DNA from: Lonicera japonica
Taxonomy: Eukaryota > Streptophyta > Magnoliopsida > Dipsacales > Caprifoliaceae
Assembly (NCBI GenBank): GCA_021464415.1
Contig: CM038469.1
Span: 30,683,736-30,747,735 of the forward strand
Reading direction: 5' to 3'
DNA: 64,000 nt
The notes under the pieces were generated by a model, which had not been told where the DNA came from, did no database searches, and worked only from the letters and a program-made list of their open reading frames with translations. This document shows, in pieces, positions 11,554 to 24,400 of the stretch (the stretch's first letter is position 1; every line of letters starts with the position of its first letter). The translations under genes were made by a program, and so were the position numbers.

Positions 11554-11999
11554 ATCGCTACATACGCTACCTCAATTGAATCTATCCTGTATGTGCTAGT
11601 ATACGTCCTTTGTTCTGGGGTTCAAATTAGTTGTTCTTCCTGTCTGGTCTCTTGTTATGTTTGGAGGTTCTTGTTCGACCTGAAGGGTGCTAGGATTGAA
11701 CCCCCCCAATGATTGGGGTTGGCAATGTCTTGCCAATCATTAGTGGCAGCCCCCTGCGTTGGTATCTCTTCATAACACCTACTCTTGTAGGAGAGGCAAA
11801 TTTAGCTTTCAGGTGGTGAGTTGACACAATGATTCATAGTTGATTGAGGGTCAATTGCCCAAGGATCGCGTTATAAGCCGTGGAGGCTCTTATGACGTGG
11901 AATGATGCCCACATAGTCTGCCTATGGGGTGGGCTCCCAGCTATTATTTGGATGTTGATTGAGCTTAACGAGCGAGCCTCTTCTGAGACATCTTAAAAT

Positions 12000-13400
12000 A
12001 GGGGATGGAGGAAATATGTTGAATCAATTAAGTTAACCATCAATCGAAGATGATTGACTTCTTCGTAAACCGAAACCGATAAAACTAGGATTTTATAAAA
12101 TTAATTGATAAAAATATGTTTAAAAATGGTTTTAGCTCGTTCTACGCCTTTGGTTTTGAAAACAGGGTTTAAATATGAAATCTAGACTGATTTTGAGAAA
12201 AACAACAATTTTTACATATAATTGATCAATTATAACTGATAAAATAAAGACAAATAAAAAATTAAAACCGGATTGAGATAAAAAATACTCGAGTCTCGAA
12301 AATAGTAGAATACTATTTTAGAGTACTGTTCCCAAAATTTCAGAGCTGTTTGATGCTTCAAATGAGGTCAGTGCAAGTGTATTTATAACTGTAGAATAAT
12401 TAATGGGCTGGGCCTGGAAGTGTTTGTCCGCGAACAAAAGGTGTGTACGCGGACACGGGGTACCTTGTGTTTTAAGGACACAGCTATTAGAGCTTCTGTT
12501 CGCAGACAAACACTTGGTTCGTGTCCGTGGACAAATTCCTGGTTCGTGTTCGTGTCGGATCGATCTAATTTTTTAACATATTATTACCCATGTTAATACT
12601 TACCAACTGTCCAAATTTCATAATTTTTGGACATTGGGAAGGCCTTTGTTTGATTTTTCGAGCTGAATTCTCAGTTTTTCGAATTCCTGAAGATCCGACC
12701 GTCGGATCGAGCTGATTTTTTAGTATGTTATTCCTAGCATCTTGCCCTCGTTCTCCAAAAAATTTAATATTTTAGGAGGTCGGAAAGTATCGATACACAA
12801 AAAAACGGCTGGAAAGGGTTTATCCGCTGACACAAGCCCAAGAGCTTGTGTCCCCACGACACACACAGGTGTGTGTCATGTGGACACACCCTCTAATGAG
12901 TGTGTCGTGGGGACACACCCCTGCAAGTGTGTGTCCGTAGGCGGTTTCTTCAATTCCCGACAAGTAACTTATTGGATTGATATGATTTTTTAGTATGTTA
13001 TTTGGTATTATATACCCTATCTACTGACCAAATTTGAGCTCATTTGGACTTCGGGAAGGTCGTCTTTTGATTACCAGAAGTAAACTCCCGGTTTTTTGAA
13101 TTCTCGGAGATCCAGCCGTCAGATTGAGCTGATTTTTGAGTATGTTTCTCCTTATGGAAATGTATAATAACCCTGAAAATTTGAGGTTGATCAGAAATGG
13201 GTAACCCTCATTTTTTAAGTTTTCAAGAGTTTTGACGGTTTTCGATTCCGGCAGTTTCCGATAATTCTCGTAACTTCTCGTCCGTGGTCCTTTTGGCTTC
13301 CTTTTTTGACCTTTATTACATGTATATGATATATATGCATCTAGGAATGTTTTTTCACGCATGCGTGCTTGTTTTCCTAGAGTTCGGGATTCTTGCATGC
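12000..13400 (+). repeat. LTR/untranslated region-like DNA with diverged direct repeats
   Basis: A stretch of about 180 bp at 12556-12735 recurs, diverged, at 12966-13145. Shared marks are GATTTTTTAGTATGTTATT, GGACATTGGGAAGG versus GGACTTCGGGAAGG, and GATCCGACCGTCGGAT versus GATCCAGCCGTCAGAT. Between and before them lie runs of palindromic GTGTGTC/GACACAC and GTCCGCGGAC-type motifs. Sitting directly upstream of the copia fragment, it is probably an LTR or leader of that or another retrotransposon; LTR borders were not found. Confidence 0.45.
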
Positions 13401-13510
13401 ATGTAAAGGTGTTCATAGTTTGCTAGATCCACCTCTTTCAAACAAATTGATGTATGTTGGTCAAGTTACTAAGGAACTAAACTGGGTTGCATTAATCTAT
13501 CTTACCTTTT

Positions 13511-14843
13511 GTCTTTTCCAGGATATTCTCAACAAGGAGATCATTGGGCATGGTACTATGAGGGGTGGGTTGTATTACATGGATGATTTCAGTCCTGACA
13601 GAGTAAATAATATGCAACATGCGACCAATGTCAAGGAGAGACAGATTTGGCTATGGCATCGCCATTGGGGCATCCATCATTTGGTTACATGAAGCACTTA
13701 AAAATTTATTTTTAAATTTACATAATTTAGAATTTAAATGTGATACTTGCATTTTTTCCAAAAGTCATCGTGTAACTTATCCGATAAGCTTGAATAAAAA
13801 TAATATTCATTTTTCCTTAATCCACAATAATGTTTGGAGACCCTCTTCAATTACATCTTCCTATGGCATTGATTGGTTTGTGACATTTATAGACAGTGGC
13901 ACTCAAATGACTTGGGTGTACTTGTTAAAACATAAGGATGAAGTGTTGGGTATTTTTCGATATTTTTCATGTAATGTCAATCTTAATTTTCAGCTAAAGT
14001 TTAGATTCTTCGTTTTGATAATGTTCAAGAACACATCAATCACGAATTTTAGGCTTACTTTTGGACTGACGACTTTCACAATGAAACATCTTATACTCAA
14101 ACACCACAATAAAATTGAGTTGCTGAGTAAAAGAATCGATATACATGAGAAATCGTCCGATCTCTGCTTTTTGGAGTGCATATGTCTAGAAGGTATTAGG
14201 ATGAGATTGTAGCAACTACAGTCCATTTGTTGAATCTCATGCCTTCAAAAGTGTTGGATTTTAAGATTCCATTACAAGTTTTACATAACCGTGTCCCCAT
14301 ACCTTATATTTTGTTGACCCCTTATCAAATCTTTAGGTGTGTTGCCTTTGTTCATCTCTATAAAAATCAACGCACCAAGCTTGGTCCATACACGGTTCAT
14401 TGTATTTTTTTGGGTTATGCAATACATAAGAAAATGTACCATTGCTATGACCTTGCCACTAAGCATACCTATGTTACCAAGGATGTAACTTTCGTAGAAT
14501 CTGATTCTTTCTTCACTTCATCGGTATCAAATTCTTTTGTTTAGGGGGATACAAGGTGAATAGTGGAATTGGCAAAATTGGCCTAGTTTTAAAGACACTC
14601 CAACATATATGTGTGAAGAAAATGAAGCCATGGATAGTGAAAAAAATAGAAACGACGTTATACAGGGAGAAGGAAATGATACTTGATATTAGTCTAGAAG
14701 TTGGACTTGAATCATCCGAAGTGGAAACTGAATTATTATACACCTCCGTACTCGAAGGCCCACCTCTTGAGAATATTCGCTTGGTAAGCTCTCTGACTAC
14801 CTCGTCTCTTATTGATAATACTTTTGCTAGTTATAATTGTTGA
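13511..14843 (+). pseudogene. Ty1/copia polyprotein fragment: GAG-pre-integrase and integrase, broken
   Basis: Frame-shifted pieces in order are RGGLYYMDDF and IWLWHRHWG (GAG-pre-integrase His-His part, 13560-13680), CDTCIFSKSHRV (Cys-Cys part, about 13740), IDWFVTFIDSGTQMTWVYLLK (integrase core with the first catalytic Asp, 13870-13940), then LTPYQIFRCVAFVH and KLGPYTVHCIFLGY (14310-14420). At least two frameshifts separate these pieces, and an in-frame TAG ends the last one near 14542. No protease, reverse transcriptase or RNase H was recognised downstream, so the element is a deletion relic. Confidence 0.75.
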
Positions 14844-14849
14844 GCTAAG

Positions 14850-15965
14850 AAATTAGACAGTGTAACCTACTAATTTTTACTATAGAGAGCATATATTTTT
14901 ATATTTGCTATGTTTTTAGTGTTTTTTAGGTGCTTTAAATTAAATGGAGAATATTGACTTTTGAATGTAGTAATTTGGAGTTAAAATGGAAAAGTTATAG
15001 CGAAAAGGAATTTGGTAAAGAAAATGGAGAAGTAGAAATTTGGGCTTAAAACAAAAATGAGTGAAATTAATTATTAAGGAAGTGTACAGCGCAATTGGTT
15101 AATGCATCGAGTATCTACATGCTATAGTTGGAGTTTGAAACTTGTTAACACTAGTTATTTCTTTCTGCCTGAACAATAAGCCCATTTAGCATTAAAGTAA
15201 GCAGCTAGCGGGCCCAGGGCTAGCCCATTTGCCAGAAGCCCATCCAGCTAATTTACTATCCAACCAAGCTCTATAATGGCTAAGCCCATGTATGAATAGC
15301 CTTTGCAAATGCAGCCAACAACAAGAATAAAAAGAGTGCCGCATCAATCAATGAGGAGGGAGCCGCATTTTATTATTATTACTAGTTGTAAACCCGTGCG
15401 AGATGCATGGAATTTTGTACATTACTTTTCACAAATGTAAAATAAATGCCTCTAAGAAAATAAAATGCCGATCAATTACGATCACACATGTATCTTAATG
15501 GTTAATTTCATAAAAGTAGATATTAGCATATAATTATCTCGCCATGATATCTTGTATTTGCATCTCTCCATTGTCTTCTTATCCTGCAATTTGGAACATA
15601 AACATAAAAGAATAATCAACTATGTAATAGATTCACGATATAAGGGTCTCAAAAGTTGTTAATTAGATATGTATGTCATAAACATTGGAGTTAAATTAGA
15701 GTAAGTCAATTATTATACAATATAACAGTGATCACCTGTGGCTTGGGGTGGGACATTCCCAATCAACTATGCTAAGGAACAACCATTCGAGTGTAACCTT
15801 TAATAGAAAGAATAGCAACTCAAAACATAAAATTCTAAAGGGGAAAAAGTAATAACATTAAATAAATGGAAGTTACCTTAATTTTTTCTAAGTAGTGACA
15901 ATCATGCTTTCAAGCTCTGAATAAAGAAAACTTAACATAAAGTTTTGGGAAGTTAATTCTTGAAA
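14850..15965. other. AT-rich intergenic DNA, no gene seen
   Basis: No coding region is supported. A tRNA-like A-box (GCGCAATTGGTTA, about 15088) and the phrase TAAACCCGTGCGAGATGC at 15390 resemble termini seen in plant repeats, but neither has a partner end here. Confidence 0.3.
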
Positions 15966-15969
15966 TATC

Positions 15970-16900
15970 TAAAGTACTGCACCGGGCCCTAACGCCCCTA
16001 TTTATTCCTTATTGTATGCTAAAGCATTGTACCGGGCTCTAACGTCCCATTCATTTATCATTTACGTGTCAAAACACCAAATCGGGCTTTATCTTCCCGT
16101 TCATTCTTTGGTTGCAAGTTAAACCATTGCACCGGGCTCTATCATCCCGTTCATTCATTATTGCATGCCAAAGCACTGCACTGGGCTCTAATGCCCCCAT
16201 TCATTCATTATTGCATGCCAAAGCATTGCACATGGCCATAACGTCTCATTCATTCATTAATTGCATGCCAAAGCACTGCACTGGGCTCTAACGCCCCCAT
16301 TCATTCATTATTGCAAGCTAAATCACTGTACCGGGCTCCAACGCCCCATTCATTCATTAATTGCATGGCAAAGCATTTCACCTGGCCTTAATGCCCCATT
16401 CATTTATCATTTGTGTGTCAAAACACCAAACCGGGGCGATGGCCCGTTCATTCTTTGGTTGCAGGTTAAACACCACATCGGGCTCTATCGCCCTCATTTT
16501 TAACATTTTTTTCAGGTCATGAAATCTCATTTGATTTCCAACGCTTCATTTTTAACACTTTTGCATGTAATGGAGCCTCAATTGAATTCAAACATTATAC
16601 CGGGCTAAATCGTCAATTGTTGTGACAGTCAGACACTGCATATGCAACAGTTGATTCAGACGACAAATAAGAGAGTTTTTCAACTGATACTCATAGAAAG
16701 CATCACAAAAGATTGCGTCACGAAGGCCCAAAAAATGTCAACTTCGATACCGTACCATGCTAGTCAGACACCGTATCGGGCTAAATCGTCAATCACTATG
16801 CCAGTCAGACACTGCATTGGGTTACATCGCCAATCAACGTGCAAGCTAGATACTGCACCGGGCAACATCGCTAGTCATCTCGCCAATCATTATACATGAA
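15970..16900. repeat. minisatellite, ~50-bp monomer, about 18 copies
   Basis: TTGCATGCCA-type anchors fall at 16161, 16211, 16261, 16311 and 16361, exactly 50 bp apart. Each monomer holds AAGCACTGCACTGGGCTCTA or a variant, then a C-run and ATTCATTCATT. The left part is regular; after about 16500 it decays but the GCACCGGGC and CATCGCCAATCA phrases persist to about 16890. A variant segment (TTCTTTGGTTGCA followed by GTTAAAC) recurs at about 16105 and 16451, pointing to a longer period of roughly seven monomers. Confidence 0.9.
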
Positions 16901-17246
16901 AGTGTACTGAACGGTATTATCTTACTTTTTCCTCAAGTTAGGTCAATTTTGCATACGAATTAGACTGTGTGAATTATATTTATCTCATTTATTTATTCTT
17001 TACATATTAATACCTAGTTTCATTTTGCACTTTGAATCAAGTCAAGTCGACTAAATATTGGTATTTGCCTTTCGAGGCCATTTAACTAACGAATTTTGCA
17101 GGTTTGTCAAGGAGAAAAAAAAATCTTTATTGGGACTAACAAATGTGCAAGTAATCTAAAGAAAAAAAGATGACCAAATCCAAGACAAAAATGTTCTAAA
17201 AGTGAATACAAGTCTGAGAAAGAGAGAGGCAAAACAATGTCATCAA

Positions 17247-19510
17247 TCAAAGTGCATGTTTAGTCCTATTGCGGGCTACGCTTAGAAGTTCTGGTCCCAT
17301 CATGACGAGTTCTTTTGCTGTCTTGCGATTATTCATGAACTGAGCCTCCCCGAACAAACTGGCTCTCACTTGGACAAACAGACTGGCGTAAAGTATAAGT
17401 CCTGGAATGGGTGCCTCCCAAAGATAGGCCACTAACACTTCTCCTCAGCCACTCCAGCTCCTCTGTCTGGGTTGACCCGTAAAAGCTCCATGAGCTAGCT
17501 GCCTCGTATACATCCTGAATATCTGTAGTGTATACCGGTGCAACCTGATATAGGTAAAAAGTGTATCAATATACAATATGTATGCTAGTGAATGCTAGAA
17601 TAAATAAAGAAGAGAGCTATACTGGTTGCTCGAGCAAGTCAGGAGGCTCGGGAAAGAACTGTTCGTTGTGTATTGTGTTGCGAGGAATCTCCCTCGTGTG
17701 CACAATCCCTCCCTATATATACCGATAGGTTAACGGGATCGAAGGAAGATGGTATGACGTCGCCGAAGGCATGCCGTAATCAAGCTGATGCGAAGAACTG
17801 ACATGATAAGTAGAGAGCCCTACAGTCAATAAGAAAAGAGTTAGACCCTCGACATATGCATAAGGGACAGTAGGCGGAGTCCCACGAGGATGAGGTAGCG
17901 ATGACGGCTGTGCACCTCCAAAATCAAAATCTCGAAAATCTCTTTTATCAGTCGGAATGTTCTCGTCTTTTTACTCATCATCATCATCGGGAGCGCCAGG
18001 ATGTTCAGGAGATCCCTCTAGCGGTGGTGGAGGCGAAACCTCGAGCTGGGCTGCCAGAGAAACATACTCACTAGGAACAGCCATTGCCCGCATGATCTCT
18101 ACCGAAATGGGTGGATGCCCCAGCATCAGATGTCTAGTGGCATAGTACTCGTATGAAATCTCGGGCCATCGCAAAAACTCTTAAAAAAATGCTAGCCACT
18201 AAGTTAGTCATTTCTCCTATTAAAATCAAGTTTAGACGCCTCATAAGCCTAGGAGGGTCAGCAGGTGCCCTCAGAAAATAACCCTGCATGTGCTGCCTGA
18301 TAACTTTCTCGGCCAAGTAGAATTGAAAATCGTACTCTCCACTTAGCAATAGCCTGTGCTGGGACAACATCATCATGGCCTGGCCTCCTCCCAACTACAA
18401 TAACTACGGGAACCAAATTACCTTAAAGGGGAAAAAAGGGTTCATCAGTCATCAATCTATCATATAGGGTTAAAGCTTAAAAGACTAGTCATATCCAGAG
18501 TATAAGACATACTCGATCGATCGTTAAGGCACGCAGATCAGCCAAAACCCTCTCGACAGAGTTGAGAGAATTTTTCCTCCGATTATCCTTTCGGTACATA
18601 TGTTGGATAGGGTACTTGGCAATCCCATTGTGTAGTGGCCGCAATCTACGCTAGCTATCGAAACACATGTAATACTAAACCTGAAAAGGGAATGAATAGC
18701 CTATCAGTTCATGTAATACGTAAATTAGAGAGAATATAAAGCTTTAAGTGTCGAAATTACCAAGTTAAAGCAATGATCACGTACCTCCCACAAGTGGGAC
18801 ATGTCGATGTGACTCGTTGACACCCTCCTGGAGAAAATGCTCATTAAGTGGTAGAGCGTCACCAAACCAACACTGGCCTAGTTGTAATTCGCTATCTGGG
18901 AGAAATGTCAAAAATAATGCAGCCATTAAAGATGCACTACATTGCCAGCATTAGCCGTGAGGGCCTATCCCAACATAAACAAAAGAAAGCACCGAGCTCA
19001 CTGTCGAACCTGTACAGTAGTCAACACATCATCCTGGGCCCAACCCCGTAGATAACGCCTTAGGTCCTTAATCCTGATGGCGTTCTTTTCGTGAAGTAGG
19101 AATACAACACGAGGGAGCTCTCCATGCCAGCCTCGGTCACCACTCTCCTCTTGTCAATCTGAATCGGCTCTCCCATAAATACAAGCTTGATCATCATGTA
19201 AAAATCAAAAGGTGTCATCGTCATCTCCCCAAATTGGAAGTGAAAGGTGTTGGTGGTATCCCACAAATATTGGGCTAGGGCTGAATTCACAATCAACCAC
19301 CTGTTCCTCGGAGCCTCCACAATCGAATCTAAGAACACTCCAAAATTCACCGAGCGAACAAGGATCGAAACATCCAAAGGGCAACTGGCCCAAAGCTCTC
19401 CCAGAATACTCATAGCCACACTGTGGCCTCAAATCCCATCCTCCTGCAAACATATGACAAATCGTCATAAGAATCAAGTAATATGCATATGTTAAGTGAA
19501 TAACTAACAC
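17247..19510 (-). pseudogene. plant mobile domain (PMD / MAIN-like) protein remnant
   Basis: The clearest part is 19419-19060, with the phrase YLWDTTNTFHFQFGEMTMTP followed by FDFYMMIKLVFMGEPIQID. This is the hallmark WDTTNTFHFPFGEMTITPLDF-type motif of the plant mobile domain family (aminotransferase-like, found in MAIN/MAIL proteins and captured in transposons). Further minus-strand pieces lie at 18394-18134, 18174-17971 (with a Pro-rich then acidic PDDDDE end) and 17438-17247. They are in different frames separated by stops. They could be exons of a gene with introns, but no clean splice set was found and the frame is lost after GLRT at 19060, so a decayed copy is more likely. It lies between two minisatellite arrays. 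Confidence 0.6.
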
Positions 19511-19516
19511 TGCCTT

Positions 19517-20640
19517 TAAAAAAAAAGGCCAATTATGGACATTTTAGTAACTTTCATGCCAAACAAGTATTTACTTATGCTAACAATCATCTTTTAGGGG
19601 TATTTTAGTAATTTTCAGCCTAAACGGCATTATTCTGTACTAACTTTGTCTTTCAGGGGCATTTTAGTAATTTTCAGCTTAAACGGCATCATCTTATACT
19701 AACTTTGTCTTTTAAGAAAAAAATTAGTAATTTTTTAGCATAAACGACATCATCTTGTACTAACTTTGTCTTTCAGGGACATTTTAGTTTTTTCTTACCT
19801 ATGCGGTATTTATTTGTATTAATTTTGTCTTTCAAGGACATTTTAGTAATTTTCTGCATAAACGGCATCATTTTGTACTAACTTTGTCTTTCAGGGGCAT
19901 TTTAGTAATTTTTTAGCCTAAATGACATTATCCTGTACTAACTTTGTCTTTAAGGGGCATTTTAATAAATTTTCAGCCTAAACGGCAACATATTTTACTA
20001 ACTTTGTTTTTCAGGGGCATTTTAGTAATCTCCTACCTAAGCGATATTTATTTGTACTAACTTTGTCTTTCAGGGACATTTTAGTAATTTTTGCCTAAAC
20101 TGCATCATTTTGTATTAACTTTGTCTTTTAAGGGCATTTTAGTAATTTTTCAGCATAAACGGCATCATTTTGTACTAACTTTATCTTTTAGGGGCATTTA
20201 GTAATTTTTCAGCCCAAATGGCATCATCTTGTACTAACTTTGTCTTTCAGGGACATTTAGTAATTTTCTACCTAAACGGTATTTATTTTTACTAATTTTG
20301 TCCTTCAGGGATATTTTAGTAATTTTTTGTCTAAACGACATCATTTTGTACTAACTTTGTCTTTAAGGGGTATTTTAGTAATTTTTCAGCCTCAACGGCA
20401 TCATTTTATACTAATTTTGTCTTTCATGGAAATTTTAGTAATTTTTCAGCCTAAACGGCATCATCGTATACTAACTTTGTTTTTAGGGGTATTTTAGTAA
20501 TTTTCTACCTAAACGATATCTATTTGTACTAATTTTGTCTTTTAGGGACATTTTAACAATTTTTTACTTAAACGGTATTTATTTGTATTAACTTTGTCTT
20601 TCAGGGTATTTTAGTAATTTTTCATCAAAATGATAACATA
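19517..20640. repeat. minisatellite, ~59-bp monomer with AAAB higher-order order
   Basis: About 18 monomers share ACTAACTTTGTCTTTCAGGG, then CATTTTAGTAATTTT. Anchors fall at 19638, 19698, 19758, 19818, 19876, 19936, 19996, 20055, 20112, 20172, 20232, 20290, 20349, 20409, 20469, 20527 and 20587. Two classes are seen at the junction: A (CCTAAACGGCATCATTTTGT) and B (CCTAAGCGGTATTTATTTGT). B occurs at 19818, 20055, 20290 and 20527, so the order is A-A-A-B with a period near 237 bp. The last unit is also B-like. Confidence 0.93.
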
Positions 20641-20820
20641 AATCTCCCGAAATGGCAAGACGACCGAGTCTCCCAAAATGGTAAGACGACCAACTACGTC
20701 TCCTGAAATGGTAAGACGAACAACTAAGTCACCCGAAATGGCAAGACACTTATCTACCGAAATAGTAAAATTCATTATCCACCTAAGCGGTAAATTTTCT
20801 TAACTACCTAAGTGGTAGGT
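20640..20820. repeat. short ~30-bp repeats, GAAATGGTAAGACGA
   Basis: Immediately after the 59-bp array, phrases such as CCCGAAATGGCAAGACGACC and CCTGAAATGGTAAGACGAAC recur every 30 bases or so, at least five times, decaying into CCTAAGCGGTA. They look like a rearranged offshoot of the same repeat domain. Confidence 0.6.
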
Positions 20821-20825
20821 TACTA

Positions 20826-20925
<100 letters not shown>

Positions 20926-21096
20926 CATTATATCTAGTTTGTTTTATCTACTAACATGTCTTTTAGTGGCAGTTGCGTAATTTCGCAACTAATATAATAT
21001 ATCACAATAAGACACTAAAATTGGTGTCACTTTCAAAACAGGTAATAATTCTACCTCATACACTTGCACGCGTATATATATATATATATATAATAT

Positions 21097-21435
21097 CTAT
21101 CTTCTACTAATAAAAATGCAGATATCACAAAAGAACAGAAAAAGAAAACACACACGCGTTAGAGGCATATCATGAGTGCAAAGATGGTTGTCTGGGTTCT
21201 GAAGCAAGAATTCTGTGTTTGCTGTTGGCTGTTGCCCAGCTACAAAGTACACTTGATTCCGGCATTCCATCGCAACCGCAACTCCCTCGTACTGCACATT
21301 GGTCCAATCATCCTCATGGAATCTAGGAATAAATCGTCCAGCCTCGAAGTAGAAGTTTTCGTTCTAGCCCATGTTTCCGTTCGCTGCATTAGCATACGCT
21401 TGGTGAATCGGAGACATTTAATCTTCCATTGCTAA
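21097..21435 (-). pseudogene. unrecognised minus-strand coding-like remnant
   Basis: Reading from about 21412, a frame continues through MSPIHQAYANAANGNMG, an in-frame TAG, then NENFYFEAGRFIPRFHEDDW and further to NTEFLLQNPDNHLCTHDMPL. The composition looks protein-like rather than random, but I do not recognise the family. It may be linked to the mobile-domain or retrotransposon DNA around it. Confidence 0.2.
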
Positions 21436-21493
21436 GGTTAAAAAGAAAGATGTGTTTCTGCGCCAAAGAAGATGAATATAAAGCAAGAGAACA

Positions 21494-24400
21494 ATGTTTT
21501 TTTTAAAGAAACACAAGGGGAAAAGACTGCATTCACTGGTGAAGAATAAAAAGGGAGAAAAGACTGACCGTTCTTATCACACAACGGATTGGTTTTCTCA
21601 CACAACGATTCGGTCTTCTCAAAATATCAATTGGTCTTCGACTAAGATCAATCGGCCAACAAATGAAAAACTGATCGATCTTCCACTCGACCGAATCGGC
21701 CTTCAGGGCCTAACAATCGGTCTTCTCAGCGATCGAATCGGTCATCGAACATGAGTCGATTTTCAGGCCCGCAAATGCTTTATTTATTAGAAAATGGATC
21801 AACAAACAAGAGTCGCAAAATGCGTTTCTTACCTAGACTTTAATTTTCTCGACGTTGCACACTTTTTCAAAATATGCAAATGCCGAGGGGCTTATGTGGA
21901 CACCCCATTTTGCGACTCTTGGAGCAAGAAGGGATCTTTGGCACAAGAAAAAGGTCACACTTTAGTACAAGCACTACACCAAAAAAGGTCAATTATAAGT
22001 GTTTGCAACACTTGAAAATACAGTTTATAAATGTCCAAAACACTTATAATTGGACTACTTACTGAATTTTGTAAGTGTCAAAAACCCTTACTAATTTTCC
22101 CTTAATAACACCTTTTATAAGTGTTAGTAGCACTTACAACATGGAATTAAACAAGTGTTACTGACATTTAGAACATGAAAGTAAACTAGTGTTATTAACA
22201 CTTGCAATATGCAAATAAACCACAGTTCCTAACAAACCAGATCATATATAACAACTATTGTGCAGTAATTTCTAAGTACGACATACAAATATAATTATAG
22301 CAATAAGTATCAAATTTTAAATTTCACCCAAATGCATACATTGAGGAGTGATAATATATTGATGGAAGAATATCTTATTACAATGCCAAAATTAATAAGG
22401 AATGTTAAAATGAACCGTGATAAGGATATACTTTTCCTGATTTTTACATTTCAGCATGAGAGAGAGAGAGACCGAGCTTCACCCTTTCAATTCCCTATTC
22501 CACTTCTTTATCATCATTTATAAACACAGGCAAATCCAAGATATATAAAAATGAAAAAGGTAATCCAAATATGGGATATATACAAAAACACGAGAAGATA
22601 GCAGCAAGAATTAATGTGAGACAAAATGAATCACTAAATTAATATGGAATTTGGAGAATCTATTTTAGGTAACCGGGTTAAAAAAGGATGAAAATAATTT
22701 TTCGACCCTACAACTTCAAAATAGGAAAGTTACACTTATCTTTATACCTTTATATATATAATCACTATCCTGTACAGAACAAACCCTAGTTATTATTACC
22801 TCTCCGACTCATCCGTCTCAAATTAATAGTCCTAATTTTCTTTTCGTGATGTCTCTGAAGTACCATTTTTTTTGGGATATAATCAATGTACAAGTTGTAG
22901 TATTCACTATCAATGTTCCCAAAAAAGGTAAAAATATAATATTCCAAAGAATTCTATATAGCTTATGTCCCAAGTAGAAGAACAGGGGAAGACAATGATC
23001 AAATGAGCTCTTACAAAGAGTCATAATTCAATATTTATATTGGAATCATATAACAACTAATGAACTGGATATATATATATATACATATATACATAATCTA
23101 GTTATTATAATAATATATTATATAGATACAACCTAAATCACCTGGAGTGATAGGGAAAGAGTGAATGCGGATAACGGAGAAGATCCAATTATAATGTCGT
23201 CCCGTACATAAGATCCAATTTTTACATAATCACTCCTATATTGTTTAAATTTGTTGAATGTTGAATTAATTTAATGACGAACCTCCAAAAATAATCTAGA
23301 ATCAAATTGTCACATTTTTAATGTAGCATATTAAACTTAAAATTTAACAAAAGGAAACTATAATGCTTGCTTGGAAGGAACCCAATAGTCTACAAGAGCA
23401 GCTCATGAACATTCCAAGTGTCTACCAACCGAAGCACTGTTTTTAAAGCAATCCAATGAATCAAATAAAACAAGTTGCAAAGTAATAAAATGGCACCAAA
23501 GCCAAGACAACTTTATAATAAGTGGTTAAATTAACAATTATTTGAGTGACTGTTTGTAAAATAACTGTGAGATGTATTTACAATGGGTTTAAAAAAAATA
23601 AAAATAAAAGTTGTTTCTCTTGATACTTTTCACAAACATATGTCATGCTTCTTCCCTGCAACACAAATCATTCCAATCATCACAAATAATTATCATCTTT
23701 GACTCTAAGTTTGCTAAGTTTTACTGATTAAACTCACAAAGATTAACACAAGTAATCCTCATAGGGAGTGTAGGTTCATAGATAATTAAGGAGGCAAAAA
23801 GGCCGTGTTCATACGCAGCAAGATGAGGATTTGATCTTGAGAAAAATTAAAACATGAGCATAAATAGGGAAATATAAGATTAGTTTTTTCAGACAAACAT
23901 ATACATGCAACATAGCTGAATGAATGTAAAAATTTATGAATCGTGTAAAAAATGGTTGAAGCATGAATAGTACATATAGAAATATTAAAATCGAAGATGA
24001 AATCAAGTAGATATTGCTGCTAAACAAGATCTTCAAATACAAAATTGATCTTCCAAATCTAAAGCAACTTCAACCAGAATACTTTGTTTTCCGTCAAAAA
24101 TACGTCAAAAACCTAAATAAAAAACATCTCAAAATACATCAAAAACCTAAATCAAGGCAATGCAAAGTTGCTTAAAAAAAACAATAATCGAGAGATAGAA
24201 TCGTACTCGGAAGATGAGAGCAGAGGATCATTGATTCTTCAAGGAAGGCAAATGCAGTCAAAATCAACGAGGAAGGGGTTTCTGAAAAAGGGTGAGAACA
24301 AATATGATTTAGGATTCGTTCACTTGGGGGAACCCTTGTTGCATCTGTACAGCGCGTTGCACAAGGGTACTAATTAATAAAAGATAAAAATATAATTCCC

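Noticed and set aside
15075..15150. tRNA-like stretch (GCGCAATTGGTTAATGC, then GGAGTTTGAAACTTG)
   Set aside because: The A-box is fair but the B-box is degenerate and no cloverleaf forms; at best an old SINE trace.
16000..16900. Spaced repeats considered as a CRISPR-like array
   Set aside because: Whole monomers repeat with gradual decay and there are no unique spacers. The genome is a plant, so it is a minisatellite.
24168..24377. 69-codon frame inside the CACTA element, identical at 38011-38220
   Set aside because: Identity only reflects the block duplication. No family similarity, splice context or upstream signals support a gene.
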